A stretch of 64,000 bases of DNA, taken from the NCBI GenBank assembly GCA_019059635.1, contig JAGVRJ010000003.1, forward strand, positions 1,116,001 to 1,180,000, written 5' to 3'. This document shows positions 51,703 through 63,891 of the stretch, piece after piece (positions within the stretch are counted from its first letter, which is position 1; the number at the start of each line of letters is the position of its first letter). Origin of the DNA: Proales similis (lineage: Eukaryota > Rotifera > Eurotatoria > Ploima > Proalidae). Below the pieces are notes generated by a model. That model ran no database searches, was not told the origin of the DNA, and saw only the letters and a list, made by a program, of their open reading frames with translations. Made by a program: the position numbers and the translations under genes.

Positions 51703-54700
51703 ATGGACGAAAACGGTATGCGCTGGGATTCGATCAGAGAGCTACGAGCAGAATGGTCTAGAAATTGATAAAAATTTTCAAGATGAAGCGTTGATGCGTC
51801 GAGCAAATCAGGAACATGCGATTGTCGCCAAACTGGCTCGTGAAGAGCTCGAGGACAAATATTTCAAGGCATATGATGAGAACATGATCTTGAAAAAGCA
51901 CGCTCGCAAGCAAGAAGATCGGATCAAAAAGTAAAAGAAACGTATCCAGTCAGTTGGCCACATGTCGATTCTTAACAATTTTTTATTTAAATCAAGAATG
52001 GCCACCAAACTGGTTAGGTTGGCAAATGACAAGAAGAAAAGCTTGAATACGAGTGCGTGCGAGGGCGCTCCAGCTTCAGGTAGGCACTCAAGTAATCGAG
52101 ACCGATCGCTGGTAATACACCGACTGAACGAAGCAAGGAGACCCCGAGATGTCGAAACAGAAGAGTACATCGAAGAGCTTCAGAATCACATGGGAGAGCT
52201 CGAGGCTCAAAATCGACGCCTCAAAGAAAATGTAAACCCGAGTCCAAGTCGAACGAGTTCCAGCAATTAGAAGAATTTTGTTAAAATTTAAGCTTCGCTC
52301 TGTTAAAGCTCAGCTGCAGAGTTTGCATGCGCAGAAAAATCCAGTCAGCAGCGTGTACAGCAATGTGAGTGCTCGAATAGACACCGGCTTGCCGAAAAAA
52401 GAGTCCGGTGCCAGCAGAAACATGCGAACCATCTCGACTGGTAATTTGAGCTCAAGAAGATCACCGGCTCCAGCCTCGGTTCCAGCTGCTCCTTCAAATC
52501 GCTATCAAAATGAACTGTAAGAGAAGGAATTCAATTCAATTGGAGGTGGACGTTTCTAAACGAATTCTGATTTGAAAGCGAGGAGGAGAACCAAGAGCTG
52601 CGAGAACGCATTGGCCAATATGAGACTCAAGTGGGCAACCTTAGGAATCAAGTAAGTGCGGACGAGCGATTCAAAAGAAATGGAGGGAGCCTGTAAATGT
52701 GCTCGTGAATTAAGATGAGCAAGCAGCGGGCCGAATTTGAAGACGAGTTGATCCGTTTGCGAGTGCAAGCCTCGAATGAGCAGATTACTGGAGTGCAAGA
52801 GAACATCGAGCAAATTCGACTTCAGCGAGAGCTCAAAGACAAGGCGAATCAATACACAGAGCTGTACACCAAGTTCTCCAGTCTCTCTCAGGTTTGATAT
52901 TCGATCTGCGCGCTGATGCTCGTGTCCGGTTCTAAAATCGCTGAGCAGCAACACAACGAGCTGAAAGAAGGACACAATCGTCTGCTGGACGAAATAGAAC
53001 GTTATCACCAGCAGTTAAAGCACGAACAGCAGAGGAGTCTGTCGCTCAAAACCGAGCTGAAGAACTCGTCTCATTCGCGTAGGGAAATCCTGGAGGTAAG
53101 CTAGGCCGATTGTACGCTCTGCAACTTTCCGCTCTGCAGTTTTGAACGCAAAATAGTTGAACGACAGAATCGAAGATCTGAAGCGGGAGAACGAGCTGCT
53201 GAAAGAAGAAAACGAAAAACTATTGAACAGTGCGTTCAATCTGGAGCGGGAAAGGGAATTTCGCGAGCGAGAGAGAACTTTAAAAGTTCAAATTGCACAA
53301 CTCGAGGCAACGCTAAAAGCCGATCTGGGCGAGAAGGGAAGCATACTGGACAAACTCAATGCGGAGCGAGATCAATATGAGAAGCTCAATACGGAACTGC
53401 GCGACATGCAAGTGAAATACTACGACATGAAGCAAAAGTACGACGAGATGAACGAGAAAATGCAATTCCTGAGCAAAGAGAGCAACATAGACTTCACCGA
53501 GATCGAAGAAGCACTCATTCTTGTGCGTGAGAGGCGTTCAAAAGGCGACGACTTCATCGACCGAGTGGACGCCGAAAAGCTGAAAGGTTTCCTTTTCATT
53601 CACTTGCTTTTAAACGTTTTGCACTTGACTAATGCCGAGCGAAGAGTTGCGAAGGAAAATCGGCTCATTAGAAGCCGAACTGGCCGAATGTGTGGGCGAG
53701 CTGGACAAGTCAAGGCACTTGCTCATCACACAGGTCAAAATAAACGAGGACTACAAGAAAGAGGTGCTGCTCATTCAGAGTAAAATGGACGAGAACAAAG
53801 CAGAGTACGAGAGCAAAATGCTCGAATATGCTCAGCTTCTTGACCTTCGTGCGGCCAGAATCAAGGTTTAAGATTCGCTCAAGAGACGGTCATTGCCCTT
53901 GACTAAATTCAGTTTTATTTCAGAAACTTGAGCGACAACTGAGAGACATTGCGTACGGCACCAAACCAGTCCGAATCGAGCCGGCCGGTGGCGAGGTGGC
54001 GACTGCTGGCGGCAAACGTCGAAGCAGCTACAGCTTTGTGGGAGCGCCCACCGATGATCTGCTTGATCATCAGCTGATTGCAAATCTAGAACGCGGTCAG
54101 AACATATTCGAGATTCACATTACTCGAATCAGCTTCACTGACGAAGCAATGGCCATCATGAACGAGCGTGACCCGTCAACGTTCTGCACAATCGAGTTCT
54201 ACGAGCATGAGCTGCAGACCACTCCTGTCCTGAAGGGCAAGCGGCCAGAGTTTAACTTCACCTCACAATACATAATCAAGGTGGACGACTTTTTCTTGCA
54301 TTATTTGCAAAAAGAGACCAGCACAGTGGAAGTGCACCAAGCGATCGGCTCCGACTACGAGACAAAGGCAGCATGTCAGCTCTCATTCCGCGAGCTAATC
54401 GAAAAGCAAACTGGCCGCCTGCATGGCACTGCCCGGCTTCTTTGTGTGAACAGCGCCAATTCGGGCGTCACGTTCGGCTCAATTGAGTATTGGGCTCGTC
54501 TAATTGTGCCTGTGGACGAAGCGTTCCGACTCTACAAAGAGAGAAGCAAAGCTCTCGGATATTTGGCCTCGAACGCTCGGGCAGCTCGGCAAACCAACGT
54601 CAGCAAAGCTCGCTCGGCCGACAATATGAACGAGCTTAATGTCAATCTGCTGAGATGCCAGCGACTTAGAAACTCTCAAAACACTGGCCAGCCATCGCCC

Positions 54701-56593
54701 TATTGTGTTTACAGATTTTTCACTTTTGACGATCACGACACTGAGATCATCACTTCGAGCACAAATCCCGAATTCAATGACCATCAGTCGTTCGCTGTCT
54801 GCATGGACATTGACCTCGACCAGTATTTGAAGAGTGAATTCCTCGAGATCTACGTGTTCGACGATAACGACGCCGAAGACGCCGGAGTCTATCTGGGTCT
54901 AGCTCGAGTTCCGCTCATTGGACTTGCCCACGACAAAGACGTGAAAGGCACATTTGAGCTTAAAATGGTGAGCTTTCCTCTCTCATTCACGCAAAATCAA
55001 ATCCATAATTTCATGCATTCTAGCCGGACGGAAGCTCAAACGGATCTTTGGACATTAGTCTCTACTGGAAATTTGCCTACGTGCCGCCAGCAGCGTCGAC
55101 ATTTTCAGCGTCCGGCTCCAAACTACCACACAAGGACCAGCCGCAAAGCAATGGAAAAGCGTCAGACCCGAGCCTCGCAATGAACAGGGTTCAGAATGCT
55201 GCCTTGCAAAAGCAGAGCGAGATCAGTCCGGCAGGCTCTAGGAAGAATTCCGACACTTCTAGAGGGTCGAAAGGACCTTCAGCCGCCAATTCCAAGGCCG
55301 GCTCTAAAGCAGGCACGCCGAAATCAACATCGCCCACGAGTGCGTCGCCAAAATCCAATTCACCTAAAACAGCATCTCCTAAGCGCCCTGCATCGCCTGA
55401 GCCAAGGCGATTAGACGATGTCCAAGAAGCTCAGCAGGTTGAAGATGATTTGCCAAATCATTCGGAAGGCGACGAAGGGTCGATTGGAAATGACACGATT
55501 CACGATCGTCCTGGCGATCTCACTCCTCGGCGCACAAGTCAGAGGAGCTCACCACAAGGCACAGAACAGCACATGAATGACACGATGTTTGGCGATGCAG
55601 GCACACGCACATTCTCGCCCACTGAGCTCGACAGCATAAGAAACAACTACCAGAACTACGCCAGTCAGCCAGACGAAGTTCCGAGCGACGGCCAAGCAGT
55701 GCCTAGCGAGATAGAAGACGAGTACGCACCGGAAACAAGTGAGATGGGCCAAACAGGCCGGAGCGAGGATGGAGTGGTTGTGGGAAGTAAAGACTCGTGG
55801 GATCCTTATGGCACCAATCACCTACCAATGGAAGGCGATTCCAATCACGTGATTATTGAAATAACCAATTTCAGTCTAAACTCAACCAGCGAGGTAAAGG
55901 CTCTCAAAGTTGTTGTTATGGCTATTTGGATGTTTAGCCCAATTTCTCAAATAGCTGCTTCACCGGGATGAGATGAAAACCATGTTTGTTGCGTTCGAAT
56001 TCCTCGACTACGATCCCAGCGAGTTGGAGGCTCGTTCGATGCCAAAACCAGACGCTGATCAGCCTGTTCATTTCGGATTCAGAAAGAGTAGGATTTTGAT
56101 GGGAAGTTTGTGTTCTTCTTTAAACTATTCGAGTGAAACTATTTGAGTATTTGAAATCGACGCCGACCGGCACTTGAGCAAGCGAAAGGCTTTGGCAGAA
56201 AAGATATTGGACGAAGACAACGCCTTGTGAGTCTATTCGGCCTTGAATTTTTCAAACTTAAATATAAACAGCAGAAAAAAAAAGCATAAAAATGGTTCTG
56301 GTGGCCGAGCCAGAGGACCCGAGTCAGGACTGCGAAGAAGTCGGCTATGGCTATGTGAACATGTTGGACATATTGAGCAACGAGCAAGACCTCAGGGATC
56401 ATCAGATTGATCGTAATTTTCACTGCCTTATCCCGCTTTACCAATCAATTTAATCATATTTAAATTAATAGTGCTCGAAGCCAACGACGAGAGTCGAGTT
56501 ATCGGTAATATGACAGTTAGTGTGGAAATGCTGGCCGCGCTTCGGGCAATTAAAGCCGAGTTCACTCATCGTTCGATCGAGGACACGATCTAG
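51703..56593 (+). CDS. RPGRIP1L: RPGRIP1-like ciliary transition-zone protein
   Basis: Fifteen exons join in frame to 1355 residues: 51703-51715, 51762-51930, 51997-52231, 52293-52516, 52579-52651, 52715-52891, 52946-53095, 53157-53586, 53645-53865, 53924-54967, 55024-55893, 55955-56087, 56148-56226, 56285-56412, 56472-56593. Human RPGRIP1L is about 1315. The N-terminal signature REELEDKYFKAYDEN, HARKQEDRIKK then MATKLVRLANDKKK matches the family closely. Long coiled coil follows, then C2 domains including FDDHDTEIITSSTNPEFNDH and LYWKFAYVPP. A Ser/Pro/Lys-rich disordered linker fills most of exon 11, and the C-terminal RPGRIP1 domain ends EMLAALRAIKAEF. The protein organises the ciliary transition zone and gates entry into cilia. 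The first 13-base exon and the exon 9 and 14 acceptors are the least certain joins. Confidence 0.9.
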
Positions 56594-57334
56594 AATTTTA
56601 TTTTGTTTCCACCTAACTGCTCTCACAAGCTTTAAACTGAGCAGGACATTTTGCTTTGAAGTAACATTTTCTCGAAATATAAGCTAGAAGAAATGAATGT
56701 GTTGGAAAAGACCCGTAGGGGATTCTGAAGGGAACCTTTATTATTCACATGATATCAAATTGCCACTTAATTTCGTCTTTTGCCACATTGCTTAATACAG
56801 AACTTGGTAAATCTGTTCTTCAAATCATTTTAAGTGCAAACTGCGAAATATGTAGAGCGATATCACATAAGCTCATTAATTAAACATAAGTGTTTTTTCG
56901 TCTTCTACGACTCGACATTTGACGGTGGCAATTTAGTGTTGACGAAAAGATGGATGTAGTCTGGCTGGCGCGCAAAGCTACATCTTGTTGTTTTCAGAGG
57001 CTGAAGAAAAACAAAAAAATAAAGCGCAAACTGACTTGCCATTTAGATGGCGCAAAAAATTCGAACCTGCTGCCATTTAGTCTGCGGCAATACGTCTGTG
57101 TTTTCCAGTAGTGTTTTCTTGTTCAAACAGGCCGTCAAAGAAAGACCTAAAGCGTCAGCTTCGGATTTTCAGATTGCTTCCAAATTGTAGCGGCCATTCC
57201 TCTTCATCGAAAACTTTTTAACCTGCTTGTTGAACAGAGATTTCCGACCTTTATAACAGAGAAAATCTGAATTGGATCCGGAATATTAACTTAATGTCGA
57301 TAGATAGATAAAATCGCTATTCAAAGACGTCAAA
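56594..57334. other. Spacer between RPGRIP1L and the EGF-repeat gene
   Basis: AT-rich 3' flank of RPGRIP1L (AATAAA at 57018-57023) and the promoter side of the next gene, with a TTATAA at about 57251. Nothing else recognised. Confidence 0.5.
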
Positions 57335-59166
57335 ATGCTAGCGATAATTGTTGCACTGGTCTCTATCCAACAGCTATTAACAACAGTGGCTGAAGCTGGT
57401 GAGTAAGAAAGTAAATAAAGACCGGCCAAGTTAACTATGCTCTTTAAGCAGGGAGTGTGGGAGTTAATTGTCCGAACAGCATTCATGAAGGTTCCGAGTT
57501 GGTTTGCGAAATCGAGTTGTTCAACTCTGTTATCGGAGATGTGGACTTTGAACGCTCAGGAATGCTCAATTCTCGCCAAGATTTATCATCAAGTAAACAG
57601 AAACATGATGCTTTAGTTTTAGCTGTTGAGCTTACATGAATTAAATAGTTTTCGCGAGTCCTTTCTCAAGAGATGGAAGCGATCGATACATTGTATTCAG
57701 TAGTGAGCTGGAAATCGGAGGCAACTTCGTTGCATTGGAAATATTTGCCGAGCAATCAGCTCAAATACAGCTGGCTGTGAGTATCCAAATGCTAACTGTC
57801 AGAGCCAGGTCATAAAACTAAATAATTTCAGTATTTTCTGTTCTCTTGCAACCAAGGGACTCTGACATGTTGGAGAAACCTTGTTGAAAACCCTGATTAC
57901 ACCATTCCTGCACAGGAATCAGTTACTTGGCATCAGGTCCAACTTCAAAAAGGATTCAATCGAATAAATTCGACTCAGATTAATGTTGGAAATCTGCAGA
58001 GAGGAAGCGTTTTAGTGATGAAATATGCTGAGCGGGTGCACCTTGTGCGCTTGGCAAAGAATTTTGAAAAGTATGACTTGTTCTGCTACCTTAGTAATAC
58101 GAATCAATACATTTGTGAGAAAATGCATGGAAGCGAATTTATTTACTATGCCCGAACTATAACAGACCAAGAGACTCCACCCAACCCAAAAGTGGACCTA
58201 AACTTGGGCAACGATATTTATCCCTGCCTGAATGAGACTCTTTCTCTGCGTTTTGACTTGTTCTCTCAATCGTATCTTCAGCAGAGGTCGTTTCTCACGG
58301 TAGCTGTCGAGCCCAACCAACCGTGCCAGCAGTCCTTGATTCATGAGAGTATCGTTGAGCTCCTTGAGCCGGGTCAGCAGACAACCGAAAGTGGTGTTCA
58401 ATCAACTAGAGCTGGAATCACATCCAGTTCTGAGAGTCGCATTACTATGAACACTGAACCTGCAACTATCAGCTCTACCAACAGTCCCCCTTTATCGAAT
58501 ATAGACATTATGTCGCTGATAGAGAGTAATCCCCAGATTGTCGTCAATTTGATCTCCAACCCCAGATACGACCTCAGCGGCTGCTTGGTGAACTGCTCGA
58601 ACCGTGGCGTATGCCAAATAGATTCTATTACTGGACAAATTGGATGCATTTGCGCCGAGAACTATCAGGGCATCGCCTGTAACGTGGACACCAGGCCCTG
58701 CTCCGCCAGTCCTTGCCTGAACAATGCCACGTGCACAGACCACTTGGTCAGCATCCAGCAGAGCAACAACGCCTCTGTCACTCTCGCCACGTTCTCGTGC
58801 AACTGCAGCAGCCGCTTCTTCGGCTTGAGGTGCGAGTTCAAAGTAGACGTGTGCAGGAACGAGCTGTGCAGTGGCCAAGGCAAGTGCAGAGAGAACGAGC
58901 AAGGGCTGCCCGAGTGCAAGTGTTTCACCGGCTTCTCGGGCACTGAGTGCGAGATCGAGTCGTCTGAACTCCAAACGACCAAGACAGTCATTTCGACTGC
59001 GTCTATATTGGCCCTGATCATTCTGGCTTTGTTCTACATTCTGATGATTATGTCGGATATTCATAGCTATTCGGTGAGAAGGCGAGCACCCGATCGGCCT
59101 CGTGCGGTGACCAGAAAATCCAAGCGTCGAGTTCAACAAATATTCAAGCCGGTCTACGTCAACTAG
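57335..59166 (+). CDS. Single-pass membrane protein with three EGF-like repeats
   Basis: Four exons (57335-57398, 57452-57592, 57649-57776, 57832-59166) join in frame to 555 residues. A signal peptide (about 1-21) is followed by roughly 300 residues of unrecognised extracellular sequence with scattered Cys, a Ser/Thr-rich stretch, and three EGF-like modules (from SGCLVNCSNRGVC, RPCSASPCLNNATC and VDVCRNELCSGQGKC). A membrane helix (TASILALIILALFYILMIM) and a basic cytoplasmic tail of about 40 residues, ending FKPVYVN, complete it. The type I layout suggests a cell-surface adhesion or signalling protein. There is no DSL, laminin G or other named domain, so I assign no pathway. Its 3' end faces the SNX13 3' end. 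Confidence 0.8.
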
Positions 59167-59599
59167 AATCTTGGCAGTGAATCGCTTCCAAGCAATCTGT
59201 CCTTTTTATAATACTCCTTCGTATTTAATCAACCTTCGTACCAACGTTTCAAGTTAAGCCTTTAAAATTGTAAGGCGTTCAAATATCCTTAACATGATCG
59301 ACTTTTCGACATGGAAGAAATGAAAAACAAGAAAAAAAAATGGAGAAGGAGGGAGGGAATGATTTTATTCAAAGCTAACAGAAATAAGCGATTCAGATCT
59401 TAAGCATCAAGTCAAAACGAGAATAAAAAGTTACGAATAAAAGCGCGATAAAACTTGAATGAAGCGTGAAATGTTTCTTAAACCCGAATAGAGGCCAATA
59501 GAGCCATTTCTGACACTCTGATTTTGTTCGTTTGGGAATATGTTGAAACACACAGGGTATTGAATGAAGAGAAAATTGATACGTTGGGTTTGCTCGTAA
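59167..59599. other. Convergent 3' ends of the EGF-repeat gene and SNX13
   Basis: Minus-strand AATAAA (TTTATT at 59364-59369) fits SNX13. Plus-strand AATAAA at 59422-59427 and 59436-59441 fits the EGF-repeat gene. If both are used, the two transcripts overlap by 60 bases or more in antisense. Confidence 0.45.
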
Positions 59600-62500
59600 T
59601 CAGCATTCGATTTCATTAAGCATGCTTTTAGATTTGGGCAGTTCTGCCGAGCTGGTCATCCTGGCGCTTGCATCAGCATCAGTCTGGTCAAGAGAAGAGA
59701 TAGAAGGCGAAGGGGAGTGAAGAGCATGGCCTGACGAGATTGAATACAAAGAAGAGGACGAAGTGAGCGATCTGTGCTTGACATGTTTCTTGGTGCTCGA
59801 CTTTTGCCGTTCGTTTCTGGCCTTCACTCGTCGTGACCTTGACAAATGGAGACGAATGATTTCGTTCAGCGGACTGAACTTGCGCGCCTTGGCTGACCGC
59901 ATTGCGGTTGATATAGGAGAGCCTTGTTCAGAGAATAGCTGAACGGGTGGCTGCGGCTCGAACATGATCAGCATCATGTTCTCTATGAACAATAAGCATA
60001 AACGTGCGTTCAGTGGCTGATGCTGAAACAGATCGAACAGATCGAATATGCCTCGTCGAATTGTGTCGTTGCCGAGGATGTGCCTCAGTTCGTCTAAAAA
60101 TCAATTTCGTTCTAAATCAGATTGAAATCGATTGGCTTTGAACTCAGACCTGAGACACTGCCGAGCAATTTGGTCTTGGCCATCACTTTGGTCACTTCTT
60201 TCACGTTTGCCGTTCGCTCGGAGTGAGCAGCTGCCAAGTAGCCTCGAGGCCAGACGCGCTTACTTTTCACCGAAACTTAGCATTTTTTTTTCGTCTAGAA
60301 TTGGACATTAAACTGATACCGAAAGTTTTTGAGATAGCGCGCGATGTACTCGTCGCCAAGGAAGTCGGCAATCTGCGCCTTGAGCTTTCTGTTCATTGAA
60401 TCGCCTTTGAAATTACGCATGAATGTCTTGACTATGGTCATGAGCGACTGCCGTAGCCACTGATTCTTCTCTCGCAAGTCAAACACCTCGTCCATGAGCT
60501 GAAGAATTACGCGAATCGGAATGCTTTGCTAAAGACGAAAGAACGGGCGTGACTATGCCAGCAGCCTGAAGGAGAGTAAGCAAACAAACGAACCGATTCT
60601 TCGACAGGCAATAGAGGCTGCTCTCTGACTCGAGGACTTCGAGCAGGTGCCGGAGTCGAATAGGTGGCCGAGTCGAAATTGGGCGGTGTCTGAGGATTTG
60701 CAACAGACAGAATGTTCTCCGATATGCCTTTCACCACTCCGAGCACATTTTCAGGCGCGTTTTTGATCGAGCTTTGAATATTGTGCACAGAAGACAACAT
60801 TGGCGTGAGGAGCGAGTCGACGCGTCTCTTGAAATTGGTCTGCTTGTTCTGCCATCGCTTGTTTTCGAGAAACTTGAGCATCAGCTGACACAGGCCGGGA
60901 TTATTGCTGAGAACGTCCTGATTGCAGAGCGTTTGAAGGTATCTGTTGAGCTCAATGCGTCTCTTTTCAAGGAACTGATCGCTCATGCTCGAGCGTATAC
61001 TTTTGCCAGGCAGTGTCAAATAGTTCATGGCCGGATACTTCTTTTTCACAAGCAAATGCAGATCGTGGAAATCGTTGAAGCGTCTGTACGTTTGCCAGAA
61101 TTCGTCTTTGCTCCTCTTCTCGCCATCGTACTCTTTACAGACATCGATGATGTATATGGCGTAAGTGCTGTTCAAGTCGTTGCATCGACCTTGAAAAAAT
61201 CAGCGAATGAGAACCTTTGGACAATTCTGACCGATTGAAGCATACCACACGAAGTGATTATAGCCGAGAGGCGAAAGTTGGCTTCAGCCGTCGTGTTCAG
61301 AGAGGCTTGGTCAAGGCCAAGGTTGTTACACAGCTCAAAGCTAGATTGAGAAATTCGATCATTGTCATCGACTCCGGTTCCAATCGAGCTCGTTTCTAAT
61401 TTCTCAACTCAAACAAACCAGAACCAAACCGAAAAGGTCAGCATTCAACTCACCAGGGTCGAGAGCCGAGTCAATACTGTTCACACTTGTGTTGAGCTCT
61501 TCGTCAAGCAGCAAATACTCGCTCTCGTGTATTATGTTGGGATTTGTGATTTTACTGTGTGCGATGCTGTTTACATCAGCAGAGCCGAACAGCTTGCTCA
61601 TCAGGTCCTTCTTAAGAATGAGCTTGTGAAGCTCATTGTGGCGTTTGAACTCGGGATAGTATTTTGATTTCATGAGAGCATAGACACGCGCTTGCAGCTC
61701 GTCTAAAAGCGTGTCGTCGACCAGGTTCATGTTCTCCAATCGTTCAATAGTCTGCATCAGCTCGCGCTTATAAAACTCGTGATTGCTCATATTGATTGGT
61801 TGATCGTTGGCATCAAGTCCGGCAAAGTTGTTGCCGTTGAGTAGATAAGAATCAATGAGGCCTTTGGCAAAGTCGCGCAACGACTCTTTTATCTCGCTCG
61901 GGCTCATTTTCTTCGGAGCGCTTGACTCGGTCGAGTTGCGGTTCAGCTCTTTGCGTGCAAATTGTCTGAACATTTCCGCATTCAAATAGAACGAAATCAA
62001 ATTCTGCACGTTGTTCGAGCTCATGAACTCTGGCGGAGAAAAGCGATTAAAAGCCGGAAAATAACATGCCAATCCAAGTTTTCAAGAGACCTATGAAGCA
62101 GTTTTGCAGATCTTCATTTGTTATTACCACATTGAAATGAAGTCCTTCAAGCTGCTCGGTGAGAAAGAAAACGTCTTCTTCCTTCAATCGATTTCAATTA
62201 AGGGCCACCCGACATGTTCCCTAGACAGATTACGGACTCACCGAAATGCACTGGGATTGTTCGCTTGAGGCGTTCAGCTGTTCGGTCAGTTTCAACGTTT
62301 TGAATATGCTGTTCATGTTCTCTTCAATTTTTCTTTTCACAAAATTCAAACTCGACAGTTTCAGTTTAATTTGCTGATCTAAACCAAATAATCCGCATAA
62401 AAAAGTTGATTTTCCTCCACTTTAAAATCCAACTCACCGTCAGAGCCGCCTTTGTCGTTCGATCGAGTCTGTTGGATTTCTTCGTCGATTCTGGCATTCA

Positions 62501-63891
62501 GCTCGTGCAGTTGTTCCACATTCGAGCAGTAATTAACCACAGTGAGAAAGTTCTCGGTCGACGGCGATTGCGCCTGCAGCTGTTTGAGAATATCGCCATT
62601 AGAAATAGAATTGGTTAGAATTCGCTCAAACTGACCATGTAAACTATGGACTGGTTTATGTAGTCCGGATCTGTGACTCGTTTCAAAGTCTCTTTGATCA
62701 ATTGGTTCGCCAGTATCTCCTGGTCAGTAAAAAAATTTGCTCCAGTCCTAATCTCAAGTTGATCATGTCAAACTAACCCGAGCAAGGCAGCGCAGTGGAA
62801 GACAGGCAAACACTTTGTTTGGCAGGAGGGAGAAGCAGAAAATTTCGCTCAGCTCTTGAAGCAGGACTAAAGTGGGTACGGTTAGACAGTTTTCGTCTGT
62901 TGCGTCTGGCTTCAAGGTCGTTTACTTGTTTCCGATTCGGCCGAGTCTGGAGTGACGCAGTCGCGGCACACTTCGCGTTCAATTTCGAGCTCGATGTCAA
63001 AGAACGCTTCGACAAGAGTTTTCTCCCGCTGCGCGGTCAGGTTGCGAAAGTCGGCCAGAGAGTAACTTTTGCCCGACGCGTTCACACTGCTCGGCGTCAG
63101 GCTAACATTCGGAGCCCGACGCGTCCTTCGTGCTTTCTTGTAGACGCGCATTTGAACAAGAAAATGATGCGCTAGCACATTCAAAGCGAACTGCTCCCAG
63201 TCGATGCGGCGTAGATGAGCAGTCAGATTCGTGATTGCCGAGTAGAGTATGTAGCGAGTCGCCTGGCTGAATTCGTCACGACTGCTCACATTGGCCTTGT
63301 ACCACGAATCGACAAAGTCGCGCACTATGAGCTCAATTATCTTGAAAAAGCAACACGATTAGATAAAATTGGTAAAAAGCATTCAAATGGGTAAAATATT
63401 TTCGTACTTTGTGAATTTCTTCGTCCACCAAGTAAGAGCTGGTCATTGACGGTCTTATGAACGGCAGTTGACTGCTCAATTTAGTGTCCACTGATTTCAG
63501 CTTCTGAATAGGATTTATTGGATTTTACCGGCTTGTAGATGGGCCAAGAGAGCGGAGTCAATTTTACCTGATGGCTCCGTTGACCGGCGCGAATAGGCAC
63601 ACTCTTTCTCTCCATGTAATTGAGCATTGCCTTCTCAAGGAGAGCTCGTTGCCGCTTGAGAAACATCGCAAAGCCAAAGCAGAACGAGCCGACCAGGGCC
63701 AGACTGAACAGAAGCTTGCCCATGTGGAACAGCGTCACGTTTAGCAGAACAAGAGCGAAATAGAAGCTTTTGGTCAGCAAGTGTTGATCAATGAAATCGA
63801 CAAAGCCAATGTGACGTATCAAATTTCGAACTGAATTCCCGTGGGTCCTCAAGGCCTTTTCCGCTGGCTCAAGTTCACTATTGACTGACAT
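59600..63891 (-). CDS. SNX13: Sorting nexin 13 (TM-PXA-RGS-PX-nexin C)
   Basis: Fourteen minus-strand exons join in frame to 1151 residues: 63568-63891, 63408-63503, 62926-63340, 62778-62866, 62636-62719, 62438-62579, 62242-62378, 62128-62151, 61454-62027, 61246-61395, 60594-61189, 60307-60528, 60150-60258, 59600-60093. The order is the SNX13 family's: two N-terminal membrane segments (about 42-77), PXA domain (RDFVDSWYKANVS to REILANQLIKET-like sequence), RGS domain (VQNLISFYLNAEMF onward), PX domain (YAIYIID, TYRRFNDFHDLH, LPGKS) and nexin C (IRVILQLMDEVFDLREKNQW). A Ser/Lys-rich tail of about 100 residues makes it longer than human SNX13 (about 960). SNX13 is ER/endosome-tethered and acts in lipid and endolysosomal trafficking. 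The 24-base exon 8 and its neighbours are tentative. Confidence 0.9.
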
